A DNA stretch of 64,000 nucleotides from Verrucomicrobiota bacterium (lineage in GTDB: Bacteria > Verrucomicrobiota > Kiritimatiellia > RFP12 > UBA1067): the NCBI GenBank assembly GCA_023269675.1, contig JAHFSX010000021.1, positions 1 through 64,000 of the forward strand. The letters are read 5' to 3'. Under the pieces are notes generated by a model that searched no databases, was not told where the DNA came from, and was given only the letters and a program-made list of their open reading frames with translations. Below are positions 52,129 through 60,388 of the stretch, in pieces; the first letter of the stretch is position 1, and every line of letters starts with the position of its first letter. The position numbers and the translations under genes are program-made.

Positions 52129-52488
52129 TTAGCCGGGGCAGATCGGGGCTTTCTCGCCGCTTTCGTCCACGCGCACAAACGTGATGTCCGTGGTGAAGAT
52201 CAGGACCTCCTCGCTCTTGTGCATCTCGCGGCGGTGCACCTCGGCCGCGTAGGTCACCGAGGTGGTGCCCACCCGCTGGCGGACAATCTCGAAGCGCAGG
52301 ATGGAGCCGCCCGTCACGCCCTTCTTGAACTCCACGCGGTCCATGCCGATGGTCACGAAGCGCGACCCCGGATAATCGATGCTGACCGCCATCCACGCCG
52401 TCTCGTCGATCCACTTCAGCAGATTGCCGCCGAACAGCACGCCGTATTGATTCATGTGCTCAGGCATCACCAGTTTATAGGACGTCAT
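52129..52488 (-). CDS. Acyl-CoA thioesterase, hotdog fold (YciA-like)
   Basis: A 119-aa hotdog protein: YKLVMPEHMNQYGVLFGGNLLKWIDETAWMA contains the N-x-x-G-x-x-F-G-G-x-L-x-x-x-D motif, and FVTIGMDRVEFKKGVTGGSILRFEI follows as in acyl-CoA hydrolases. These cleave acyl-CoA to free fatty acid and CoA in the cytoplasm. The usual catalytic Asp is D30 (IDETAWMA). I use ATG 52488; the open frame to 52569 lacks a ribosome site. It is divergent from the thioredoxin-like gene. Confidence 0.88.
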   Translation of the reverse strand: MTSYKLVMPEHMNQYGVLFGGNLLKWIDETAWMAVSIDYPGSRFVTIGMDRVEFKKGVTGGSILRFEIVRQRVGTTSVTYAAEVHRREMHKSEEVLIFTTDITFVRVDESGEKAPICPG

Positions 52489-52655
52489 AGTACCCCGCTC
52501 GTTTTGACCTTGTGTGGCGCGATTATCGCCCGCGCCGCCGCCGCTGTCAACAGCGCAAAAGGAGGACAAAAATCACGTTGGCAAACCCTGCATAAAGCGC
52601 TACGCTATCGCCAATGTGGATAAAAACACAAAGGCACGAACCATAAGGAGTCCTT

Positions 52656-53522
52656 ATGAATAAAGTCATCGCCGGCTTCGCCGCCCTGCTCACCTGCGCC
52701 GTCATCGCCGCCGACAAACCGGCCCTTGAAGGCGCGGTTCCCGGACAGTGGACCATGGATCTCGACGCCGCCAAAAAGGTGGCGGCAGAGAAAAAACTGC
52801 CTCTGCTGCTCAACTTTACCGGCTCGGACTGGTGCGGCTGGTGCAAGCACATGGACAAAGAAGTCTTCTCGAAGGACGCGTGGAGCGCCTATGCGACGGG
52901 CAACCTCATGCTGGCCTGGATCGACTTCCCGCAGGACAAGACTCTGGTACCCGAGAAGTTCATCGCGCGCAACCGCGCCCTGTCGGAAGCCTACGGCATC
53001 GAGGGCTACCCCGCCTATGTCGTGCTGGACGACGACGGCCAGACCAAGCTCGGCCAGCTGGGGGCGGATCAGGAAATCTCACCCGAAAAATTCATCGGCG
53101 CCGTCAAAAAACTACTCGAGAACCGCGCCGTCGAAGTCGAGGCCCTGCTGAAATCGCTGCCGGAGAAGACCGCGCAGGAATACCGCGCCGCCGCCAAAAA
53201 AAAGAGCGGGGCGGAAGCGGAATTGAAAAACCTGAAAGCCTCTTTCGCCAAGAAGAGCGCGGAGCTTGAAAAGGTGATCGCGGATCAAGAAAAGCGGCTG
53301 GCAGACATCCGCCTGGACGCGCGCCTGGCCAAACTGCCGCAGGAGAAAGCCACGGCCTACCGCGCCAAGCACGCCCGCCTGACCACGGTCAACGCCGAAC
53401 TCCAAACCTGGATCGAATCCAAGCCCGAACGAAACGAAGCCAACATGAAGAAATTCAACGCTTGGCGCGACGAGATCGCCAGCCTTGAAAAAGAATTGGC
53501 TGCCCTGATGGACAACAAATGA
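52656..53522 (+). CDS. Exported thioredoxin-fold protein with C-terminal coiled coil
   Basis: Signal peptide (residues 1-19, ending IAAD), then a thioredoxin-fold domain with LPLLLNFTGSDWCGWCKHM (CGWC at 60-63) and EGYPAYVVLDDDG with the cis-Pro. Residues ~150-285 are rich in Ala/Glu/Lys and predicted to form a long coiled coil (AEALKNLKASFAKKSAELEKV-type heptads). Likely a periplasmic disulfide reductase or isomerase. It is 288 aa. AAGGAG at 52645-52650 supports ATG 52656. A possible promoter TTGGCA (52578-52583), 17 bases, TACGCT (52601-52606) lies upstream. The next gene begins 7 bases later. Confidence 0.87.
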   Translation: MNKVIAGFAALLTCAVIAADKPALEGAVPGQWTMDLDAAKKVAAEKKLPLLLNFTGSDWCGWCKHMDKEVFSKDAWSAYATGNLMLAWIDFPQDKTLVPEKFIARNRALSEAYGIEGYPAYVVLDDDGQTKLGQLGADQEISPEKFIGAVKKLLENRAVEVEALLKSLPEKTAQEYRAAAKKKSGAEAELKNLKASFAKKSAELEKVIADQEKRLADIRLDARLAKLPQEKATAYRAKHARLTTVNAELQTWIESKPERNEANMKKFNAWRDEIASLEKELAALMDNK

Positions 53523-53529
53523 GGCCCGC

Positions 53530-54552
53530 ATGATGAAATCGACCGAGCCCGCTTATCTGACCCCCCGCGTGGGGCACATGAACCAGTTAGCCTCGATCCG
53601 CCGCTTGGTGTCGGATGACGGCAAAGGACGCGGCATGCGCGTGCTGGAGATCAACAACGGCAGCGGGCTCAGCTTCTCGCTCTATCCCGACCGGGGCATG
53701 GATATCGGGCAGGCCTACTACAAGGGCACGCCGCTGGCGTGGGTCTCGCGCAACACGGAAGTCGCGCCGCAGTTCTATGAGTCCGAAGGGCTCGAGTGGC
53801 TGCGGACCTGGGGCGGCGGCCTGCTGACCGGCTGCGGCTTGACCCATGTGGGCGGGCCGGGCAGCGCCGGCGGCGAGCGCCACGGCCTGCACGGCCGGCT
53901 GAGCCACATCCCCGCCGAGGAGGTCAACACGACCGCCGGCTGGACAGACGACGGCACGTACGCGCTGAGCGCCAGCGGGTGCGTACGCCAGAGCCGGGTC
54001 TTCGGCGAGAATCTGACCCTCACCCGTACGGTCACCACCGCGCTAGGTGAAGCATCCATCACGGTGCGCGACACGATCGAGAATCAGGGCTTCGCGCCTT
54101 CGCCCCTGATGCTGCTCTATCACCTGAATCTCGGGTGGCCCCTGGTGGACGCGGGCGCGGTGCTCGAGGCGCCGCCGCACGAGGTCACACCGCAAAACGA
54201 GCATGCCGCCGCGGGACTGGCCGCATGGCCACAGATCACCATGCCCGTTCCCGGGTTCCGCGAGCAGGTTTATTATCACACCGTACCCGCGGACAGTCAG
54301 GGGCTCGCCGCGGTCCGACTGGTGAACCGCGATCTGGGCCTGGCCTTTAAAGTGACCTACCGCGTGACCGAACTGCCCTACCTGGTGCAATGGAAAATGA
54401 TGGGGCAAGGCGAGTACGTCGTGGGGCTCGAGCCCGCGAACTGCTATCCGGAAGGACAGGAAGCGGTCGCCAAGCGGGGACTGTTACGCCAGCTTCCCGC
54501 CGGCGAAAAGATCGAGACCTTCCTCAAACTGACCGTCGAGCCCCTCGGCTGA
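53530..54552 (+). CDS. Aldose 1-epimerase-like protein (DUF4432)
   Basis: A 340-aa galactose-mutarotase-fold protein. Family features: GMRVLEINNGSGLSFSLYPDRGMDIG, WLRTWGGGLLTGCGLTHVG, HGLHGRLSHIPAEEV, LLYHLNLGWPLVD and GLEPANCYPEGQ. The DUF4432 group lies in the aldose-epimerase superfamily; no signal peptide is present, so it is cytoplasmic. It probably interconverts or recognises anomers of a sugar taken up by the neighbouring transport genes, but the substrate is not known. It is 7 bases after the thioredoxin-like gene, so co-transcribed. Confidence 0.88.
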   Translation: MMKSTEPAYLTPRVGHMNQLASIRRLVSDDGKGRGMRVLEINNGSGLSFSLYPDRGMDIGQAYYKGTPLAWVSRNTEVAPQFYESEGLEWLRTWGGGLLTGCGLTHVGGPGSAGGERHGLHGRLSHIPAEEVNTTAGWTDDGTYALSASGCVRQSRVFGENLTLTRTVTTALGEASITVRDTIENQGFAPSPLMLLYHLNLGWPLVDAGAVLEAPPHEVTPQNEHAAAGLAAWPQITMPVPGFREQVYYHTVPADSQGLAAVRLVNRDLGLAFKVTYRVTELPYLVQWKMMGQGEYVVGLEPANCYPEGQEAVAKRGLLRQLPAGEKIETFLKLTVEPLG

Positions 54553-54563
54553 CGGATGAGGTG

Positions 54564-54585
54564 GCACGCCCGTCCCTGGGCGTGC
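54564..54585. repeat. REP-like hairpin after the DUF4432 gene
   Basis: GCACGCCC (54564-54571) and GGGCGTGC (54578-54585) form a perfect 8-bp stem with loop GTCCCT, 12 bases after the stop codon. It resembles the first hairpin of the 32852 element (GCGCGCCCA/TGGGCGCGC) and may double as a terminator. Confidence 0.55.
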
Positions 54586-54636
54586 GGGACGGCTGCTCCG
54601 GGCCGGAATGGCGCTAAATTAAGGATCTTCTCACTC

Positions 54637-54703
54637 TTAATCGTAATCCTAATCTTAATCTCTCCGAAAACCGGATTAAGATTCAAAGCAAGATTATGAT
54701 TAT
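54637..54703. repeat. 6-bp NTAATC array facing its inverse
   Basis: Four units of NTAATC (TTAATC, GTAATC, CTAATC, TTAATC at 54637-54660) are followed after 13 bases by GATTAA, GATTCA, a 6-base break, and two GATTAT units (54674-54703). The two halves are inverse, so the array could form a cruciform or RNA hairpin. It lies between the DUF4432 and YgiQ genes, in an AT-rich island. Confidence 0.65.
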
Positions 54704-54802
54704 GACTGGCCAGAGCGCTTATCTTAGCGCCGTGCCCGCTGGACCGTCCGCTCATGTAACTGCACAAAGCCAAAGCTAGGCCATGGTCGCGAACGCTCCC
54801 TT

Positions 54803-54831
54803 TTGACCGCGCACGCCAAACCGTGTATACT
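54803..54831 (+). promoter_or_regulatory. Promoter of ygiQ giving a leaderless transcript
   Basis: TTGACC (54803-54808) and TATACT (54826-54831) are 17 bases apart, close to sigma70 consensus. Transcription would start at 54838-54839, the A of the ATG at 54839, so the mRNA would be leaderless; no ribosome site is present upstream. Confidence 0.65.
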
Positions 54832-54838
54832 GTCACCC

Positions 54839-56557
54839 ATGTTCCTCCCGTGTACACAGTCTGAGATCGAGCGTCTGGGCTGGGAAGCGCCCGACGTGAT
54901 CCTGGTCTCCGGCGACGCCTACATCGATTCGCCGTTTTCAGGCGTCGCCGTGATCGGACGCGTGCTGACCGCCGCAGGCTTCCGCGTGGCGGTCATCGCC
55001 CAGCCCGACATCAGCTCACAAGATGACATCCGCCGCCTCGGCCAGCCGCGACTCTTCTGGGGCGTCTCCAGCGGGTGCGTCGACTCCATGGTCGCCAACT
55101 ACACCGCCACCGGCAAAAAGCGCCATCAGGACGACTTCACCCCGGGCGGCGAAAACACGGCCCGGCCCGACCGCGCGGTCATCGCCTACTGCAACCTCAT
55201 CCGCGCAGCCTTCAAGCCCTGCAAGCCCATCGTCATCGGCGGCATCGAAGCCAGCCTGCGCCGCATCGCCCATTACGACTTCTGGTCGGACACCGTGCGC
55301 CGCCCCGTTCTGTTCGACGCCAAAGCCGACATCCTCGTCTACGGCATGGCCGAGCGCACGATCACGTCGCTGGCCCGCGCGCTGCGCGACGGCCACGAGT
55401 GGCGCAGCCTGCGCGGCCTCTGCTACGCCCTGCCCGCCACCTCCGCGGCCCTGCCGGCGGGCGCGGTCGCCTTGCCGGACTACAGCGCGGTCGCCGCGGC
55501 GACCGATGCGGGCCGCGCCGCCTTCCTCGACATGTTCCGGACCTTCGCGGCGAACCAGGAGCCCCGTACGGCCAAGCCTCTGCTGCAGCGGGTGGATACG
55601 CGCTGCCTCGTCCACACCCCCCCCGACCTGCCGCTATCGACCGCGGAACTCGACGCGGTCTACGCCCAGCCCTTCATGCTCGACGCCCATCCGTGCCACA
55701 CCGCGAAAGGCAAAGTCCGCGCGCTGGACACGATCCGCTTCTCGCTCACCACCCACCGCGGCTGCTACGGCGAATGCAACTTCTGCGCGATCGCCATGCA
55801 CCAGGGCCGCCGGGTGGTCAGCCGCTCCGAGGCGTCGATCATCGACGAGGCGCACCGCATGGCGCGCCATCCGAAATTCACCGGCATCATCCAGGACGTC
55901 GGCGGACCGACCGCCAACATGTACGGGTTCGAATGCGAGCGCAAGGTCAAGCAGGGAGCCTGCACCGACAAGCGCTGCCTCTACCCCGACACCTGCCCCG
56001 CGCTCAAACCCGATCACGGGCCGCAGCTGGAGCTGCTGAAGAAGCTGCGCCACATTCCCGGCGTGCGCAAGGTCTTCATGGCCTCGGGCATCCGGCCCGA
56101 CCTGATCGCCGCCGACGCGCACAACGGCGCGCGCTATATCGACGAGCTGGCGGCGCACCACGTCTCGGGCCAGCTCAAACTCGCGCCCGAACACTCGGAG
56201 AAGCGGGTGCTGGACGCCATGGGCAAACCCCACACCGACGCGCTGCTGTGCTTCAAGGAGCGGTTTGATGCGGCCAATAAAAAACACGGCCTGAAGCAGT
56301 TCCTCACCTACTATTTCATCGCGGCGCATCCGGAGTGCAGCGACGACGACATGCAGGCCCTCAAGCGTTTCGCCACCACGAGCCTGCATCTCTCGCCCGA
56401 GCAGGTGCAGATCTTCACGCCCACCCCCTCGACGTGGTCCACCGCGATGTACTACACCGGGCTCAACCCCTTCACCCGGCGTCCCGCGCTCGTGACGCGC
56501 GGCCTGCGCGGCAAGCAGGACCAGAAGGACATCCTCGCGGCCGCGCCGCGCCCGTAA
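54839..56557 (+). CDS. ygiQ: YgiQ-family radical SAM protein
   Basis: A 572-aa radical SAM enzyme of unknown reaction. The N-terminal half has DVILVSGDAYIDSPFSGVAVIGRVL (B12-like Rossmann domain) and GKKRHQDDFTPGG; the Fe-S site is FSLTTHRGCYGECNFCAIA with C309, C313 and C316 (CX3CX2C). A second Cys cluster (CTDKRCLYPDTCPAL) follows, typical of YgiQ. C-terminal features include SGQLKLAPEHSE, TPTPSTWSTAMYYTGLNP. The length is normal for YgiQ without the long E. coli tail. Start ATG 54839 fits the leaderless promoter. Confidence 0.92.
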   Translation: MFLPCTQSEIERLGWEAPDVILVSGDAYIDSPFSGVAVIGRVLTAAGFRVAVIAQPDISSQDDIRRLGQPRLFWGVSSGCVDSMVANYTATGKKRHQDDFTPGGENTARPDRAVIAYCNLIRAAFKPCKPIVIGGIEASLRRIAHYDFWSDTVRRPVLFDAKADILVYGMAERTITSLARALRDGHEWRSLRGLCYALPATSAALPAGAVALPDYSAVAAATDAGRAAFLDMFRTFAANQEPRTAKPLLQRVDTRCLVHTPPDLPLSTAELDAVYAQPFMLDAHPCHTAKGKVRALDTIRFSLTTHRGCYGECNFCAIAMHQGRRVVSRSEASIIDEAHRMARHPKFTGIIQDVGGPTANMYGFECERKVKQGACTDKRCLYPDTCPALKPDHGPQLELLKKLRHIPGVRKVFMASGIRPDLIAADAHNGARYIDELAAHHVSGQLKLAPEHSEKRVLDAMGKPHTDALLCFKERFDAANKKHGLKQFLTYYFIAAHPECSDDDMQALKRFATTSLHLSPEQVQIFTPTPSTWSTAMYYTGLNPFTRRPALVTRGLRGKQDQKDILAAAPRP

Positions 56558-56932
56558 AAATAGCTCGTACTCAAGTCTCAAAAGCTCCACCTGCGGCGTA
56601 CGCTTCTTGATTCATCAAAAAGAGTGCGCCGGGGACGGCGGGCGAAATGGGCGAGCCGGGTGCTCGAGGGAACGGCCGCTTGGACGATATTGAGTGCGCG
56701 GACCTGGCCGCGCTTTCCGGGCGGGGGCCTGAACCCGCCCGCGTCGCGCTCGGCGGCGCGGCGGGCCGCGCCGGCGAAAAGCGCCCGGAGCCGGGCGCAC
56801 TCAAAACAGCGCCATCAGCCTGTGCGAGTCCATGTTCTCTTGCGGCTTTCTTTCCCGTTTGAAATCGAACTCAAGCTGCCGAAATCGTGGATGCTATGAG
56901 AAGCCGGCTGTTTTTTGGGTTATCGGATGGCT
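56558..56932. other. Gene-free gap with a multi-hairpin repeat
   Basis: No gene was found between the converging ygiQ and GH106 genes. Most of the gap is taken by the structured element at 56622-56802. The ~130 bases after it are more AT-rich and contain no obvious signal; a T-run lies at 56912-56917, near the GH106 stop. Confidence 0.55.
56622..56802. repeat. 180-bp structured element bounded by inverted repeats
   Basis: GAGTGCGCC (56622-56630) and its exact inverse GGCGCACTC (56794-56802) bound the element, and GAGTGCGCG recurs at 56692-56700. Inside are perfect 8-bp hairpins CGGGCGGG/CCCGCCCG (56718-56725, 56734-56741) and GCGCCCGG/CCGGGCGC with a 2-base loop (56781-56798), plus a GGCGCGG/CCGCGCC stem near 56754-56772. 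It looks like a small mobile repeat or a structured RNA. No transposase is nearby. Confidence 0.6.
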
Positions 56933-59900
56933 TCACTCTTTCGTTTGCCACCTCTCGGCACTCAACACCGTCACCGGCCCGAGCAGGCCTGATGGCATGA
57001 GCGGCGTGCCGGGGTTCTGCAAATTCCTGATGTTGGTGCGCGTCAGCCGTTTCTCTGCGGGCAGCGCCTTGTCGCCGACGAGCCGGTTGTACCAGAAGTT
57101 CACCACCTTGACCTCGAGTTCGTTCGCGCCGGGCCTCACCGCATCCGTGATCTCCACGCGGAACGGCGGCGCCCAGACAGTTCCACACGGCTTGCCGTTC
57201 ACGCGCACTTCCGCCAGCTCGCGCACCGCGCCGAGGTCGAGGGAAAGTGAGGACGGCGCACGGAGGGCCGTGGACGGAAGATCGATCGTCTTGCGGTAAA
57301 CCGCCGTCCCCGAGTAATGCTGAATGCCAAGATCGGACTGAGCTGTCCAATCAGACAGCTCAGTGAACGTGACCGCCTTTGCGGGTCCGCCCCATTTCGG
57401 GTCGAACGTCACCTCCCACGGCCCCGCAACATTCAACATGGGCAACGAGGCCTTTTGTTCTGCCCTCTGCCCTCCGTCCGCTGCCCTCTGATTTCTGAAC
57501 ACCACAAACCATGACCCGCACGGCGCGAAGTCAAGCGCCACCGACACGCGTCCGCCGCGCTCCTCGTAGGCTGCGGCGAGACGATGCCTGCCGCTCACGG
57601 CGTCCCACAGCTCCGGGGACTTGCCCGCCACACGGAAGGTGCACCGCGCGGACACGGCATTCGTCGCGCGGTTGGCCACAAAGTAGATCTCGGCGTCGCC
57701 GTCCGTGCGGTGGATGAAATCGAAGGCCGCCGCCGCATTCGTGGGCACGCCGAACTCGACGTCCGGATACACGCCCTGCGCCAGCAGCACCTCGCGCGCG
57801 GTCTGGTCACTGACAACGCTGTTGCGGACGCCTCGGGGAGGCGTCCCTACCGTATTCCACAGTCCGTCGGCGATACGCTTGACCTCGGCATCCGCCAGCG
57901 CCGCATCCTTGAGTCCGCTGGCCTGCGTCGGTTTCGGCCCCACAATCGTCGCCCCCGCGGACGCCCACTCCTGAACCTTGCGCAGCACCGGCAGCGAGAT
58001 CACCTCGCGGTTCGCGAGCACCAGCACGCGGTAGCTCACGCCGTCCGGCATAACGATCTTGCCGTCGCGGACCGAGGCTCGCGCGAGCAGCGCCTCTTCG
58101 CTGATCACGTCGTAATCGTAGCCGGGCTGCACCTTGGCCGGATCCGTGCGCTTGTGCTGGGCAAAGTTCGGCACATGGTCGCCGTAGTAGTAGAGCACGT
58201 CCGCGCAGGGCTGGCCACGCTGCAGCAGCGCCTGGCAGCGGTTGATGTAGGCGAAGAACGCTCCGGACTGCGGCCACCACGTCACGTTCGGATTCAGGTG
58301 CGTGCCCGCGAAATACTGCTGCCCGGGAATCCCCTGCTCTTTCGGCGAACAAACGAAGGCGTGCCACACCAGCAGGTTCAGCCCTTCGCAGAGCGCCTTG
58401 TCGAAGGCGGGCTTGAGGTTGTCCCAGAGCGTCTCCTGCCAGTGCGGGCCGATTGTGGTGAAGCCCTCAGCCAGCACCAGCTTGCGGCCGCAAGTGTGCG
58501 CGGCGCTGGCGGGCTGCTTGACGAAAAAGCGGTTGTCGTCGCCGGTGCGGTGCTTCCACGACCACGCCCAGAATTCGCTCATGGGAGCGTCGTTGAAGCC
58601 GAGGCACTGCTGCGCGTCGATCGGCACCGCGTGCGGCCCGCCGCTCTCGGGATGGATCAGAAGCCCGTGCCGGTGCGCGCCGTCGCGGAAGAGCTGGTAG
58701 TGGTTGGCAATGGCCAAGTCGCCCATCGTGCGGCGGAAATCGTGCAGGAAGCGGTTGCTCTCCGCGCGGCTGTTCACGATCTTGCCCGCGATGACCGGCA
58801 GCCACGGCAGCAGGTCATAGCCGCGGCGCCGCTGGAACTGCTCGCGCAGCGTCGGCGTCCAGTTGGCCACCTCGACCTCCCAGCTGTCGGTGTGCAGATA
58901 CTTGAGGGACTTGCCGGCGAGCGGTCCGGCGTCCGCGATGAGCGGCTCCACCACCGCGTCCCAGTAGCGCCGGAACGCGCCGTCGTCGAACGGGTCCAGC
59001 GCGTAGCCCTCCCAGCCCTCGCTGCAGGTCGACACGCGGCAGTGGTCGTTCAGCGTGTAGCCGAAGCGCAGCACGGTCCACTCCCCGGGCGGAGCTTCCC
59101 AGTGCAGCGTCCCGTCGGCGGCGAGCTTCGCCGTGAGCTCCTGCAGATCGGCCGCGCGCGTGTCCTCTTCGCCTTCCTTCGGCGGGAGTTCCTGAAAGAG
59201 CGCGGCCGAGTCGGGCGCGGAGAAAGACCCCAGCGGCTTGAGCAGCGCCTTCTGCGCATGATTCTGAAGCGGACGGCGCGCCGATGACGTGGCGTCCGGC
59301 CACGCGAAAGCCGGCCCGGATATTTTGAACTCGGCGATCTGCACGTTGCGCGGCGTCTCAGGAAAACGCGGATCATACGCGCCTTTGATGACGAGCCGTA
59401 CCACGCGGGCCTCGACCGGATCGAACGTTGCCACGGTCTCGCCCCGCTCTTGGGCGGTAAACGTCTTCACCGTGCGGAACGCCTTGCCGTCGGAGGAGAC
59501 CCGCACCTCACACTCGCGCGGGCCGTACCCGGGCCGACCGGCAACGGTCACCTGCGCGACGGTCACGGGGTTCATGAACTCGGCCGCGATCCACTGCGGC
59601 TTGGCCGCCGTGGGACCCGCGCCGGGGCTCGCGCTCTCGGAAACCCAGAAGCTCTCCGTCTCGTTGTCGGCGACCAGCGCGACGGGGTGGCTCGCCTGCG
59701 CGGAACTGGCGCTGAGCGTGACGACCGGTTGCGCCGCCCGCCCCGGATGCACGTCGCGACAGGCCAGCACGCACAGCTCACGGTAAAACCCCTCGCGGCC
59801 CTTGGGCTGCTCAAGCTTGCCCGCGAACGCCGTGCCGCCCTTCACGCGCGTCTCGGTCCAGACCAGCTTTTTCGGCGCGTCCTCGGCCTTGACCATCGGC

Positions 59901-60268
59901 CCGCCGAGGTTCCAGCCGCTCTGGATGTTGAGGCTCATCTCGAGACCGAGACGGTCAGCCTCGCGCAGGGTGTGCTTGTACAGCTCGCGCCACTCGGGCG
60001 AAAAGAAGGTGGGGCCGTGCGGCGCCCGGTCGTTGCCGTCCTGGCTGGAGCCGTCGGCATCGCAAATGAGCGCACCGCCGAAGCCTTTGGCCTGCATCTC
60101 CTCCAGGTCGCGCGTGATGGCCTCGCGGGTGACGTTGCCGTTGATCCACCACCAATACGCGCGCAGGCGGGCGTCGCGCGGCGGGTTCATGAAATCCTGC
60201 TCCAGGGTCGCCCCGCAGGCCATGCCGCCCAGAAGCAGCGCAATCACGCCAATCGCTCTTCGAGTCAT
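56933..60268 (-). CDS. GH106-type alpha-L-rhamnosidase
   Basis: Signal peptide (about residues 1-20), then DFMNPPRDARLRAYWWWINGNVTREAITRDLEEMQAKG, the standard GH106 opening, and ADRLGLEMSLNIQSGWNLGGP. A discoidin-like insert spans about 200-320. The catalytic region includes KYLHTDSWEVEVANWTPTLREQFQRRRGYD, HPESGGPHAVPIDAQ and LAEGFTTIGPHWQETLWD, whose Glu residues are candidates for the catalytic acid and base. The C-terminus has the GPWEVTFDPKWGGP and jelly-roll domains. It is 1111 aa. Start ATG 60268 has GGGGGAGGG. Two repeat insertions lie within the gene at 57460-57487 and 57826-57846. The next rhamnosidase starts 120 bases upstream. Confidence 0.9.
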   Translation of the reverse strand: MTRRAIGVIALLLGGMACGATLEQDFMNPPRDARLRAYWWWINGNVTREAITRDLEEMQAKGFGGALICDADGSSQDGNDRAPHGPTFFSPEWRELYKHTLREADRLGLEMSLNIQSGWNLGGPMVKAEDAPKKLVWTETRVKGGTAFAGKLEQPKGREGFYRELCVLACRDVHPGRAAQPVVTLSASSAQASHPVALVADNETESFWVSESASPGAGPTAAKPQWIAAEFMNPVTVAQVTVAGRPGYGPRECEVRVSSDGKAFRTVKTFTAQERGETVATFDPVEARVVRLVIKGAYDPRFPETPRNVQIAEFKISGPAFAWPDATSSARRPLQNHAQKALLKPLGSFSAPDSAALFQELPPKEGEEDTRAADLQELTAKLAADGTLHWEAPPGEWTVLRFGYTLNDHCRVSTCSEGWEGYALDPFDDGAFRRYWDAVVEPLIADAGPLAGKSLKYLHTDSWEVEVANWTPTLREQFQRRRGYDLLPWLPVIAGKIVNSRAESNRFLHDFRRTMGDLAIANHYQLFRDGAHRHGLLIHPESGGPHAVPIDAQQCLGFNDAPMSEFWAWSWKHRTGDDNRFFVKQPASAAHTCGRKLVLAEGFTTIGPHWQETLWDNLKPAFDKALCEGLNLLVWHAFVCSPKEQGIPGQQYFAGTHLNPNVTWWPQSGAFFAYINRCQALLQRGQPCADVLYYYGDHVPNFAQHKRTDPAKVQPGYDYDVISEEALLARASVRDGKIVMPDGVSYRVLVLANREVISLPVLRKVQEWASAGATIVGPKPTQASGLKDAALADAEVKRIADGLWNTVGTPPRGVRNSVVSDQTAREVLLAQGVYPDVEFGVPTNAAAAFDFIHRTDGDAEIYFVANRATNAVSARCTFRVAGKSPELWDAVSGRHRLAAAYEERGGRVSVALDFAPCGSWFVVFRNQRAADGGQRAEQKASLPMLNVAGPWEVTFDPKWGGPAKAVTFTELSDWTAQSDLGIQHYSGTAVYRKTIDLPSTALRAPSSLSLDLGAVRELAEVRVNGKPCGTVWAPPFRVEITDAVRPGANELEVKVVNFWYNRLVGDKALPAEKRLTRTNIRNLQNPGTPLMPSGLLGPVTVLSAERWQTKE
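57460..57487. repeat. 7-bp CTGCCCT repeat inside the first rhamnosidase gene
   Basis: CTGCCCT occurs at 57460-57466, 57467-57473 and 57481-57487, with a degenerate unit between. It encodes the QRAADGGQRAEQK linker, which interrupts the conserved join between the FVVFR strand and the C-terminal GPWEV domain. Confidence 0.55.
57826..57846. repeat. 21-bp perfect hairpin inside the first rhamnosidase gene
   Basis: GGACGCCTC and GAGGCGTCC with loop GGG form a perfect 9-bp stem inside an open reading frame, encoding TPPRGVR at the surface of the protein, in a spot (LWNTV to NSVVSDQT) where the second rhamnosidase has an ordinary sequence (IWAKG). Confidence 0.7.
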
Positions 60269-60309
60269 GAGCCCTCCCCCGCAAACCGAAAGTGAAGTCA
60301 AAAACCGCA

Positions 60310-60342
60310 TGAACGCTCAACGTCCAACGTTGAACGCTCAAC
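60310..60342. repeat. 21-bp tandem repeat between the two rhamnosidase genes
   Basis: TGAACGCTCAAC at 60310-60321 and 60331-60342 (period 21), joined by GTCCAACGT, in the 120-base gap between the two genes. It lies about 40 bases upstream of the first gene's ATG. Confidence 0.55.
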
Positions 60343-60388
60343 TTTGAAGGGCATACTTGGACGGTGAGTGTTCCCGTCTTTACCAGGC

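Noticed and set aside
55925..55940. GGGTTCGAATGC, resembling a tRNA T-arm
   Set aside because: It is inside the ygiQ coding frame and no acceptor or anticodon stem surrounds it.
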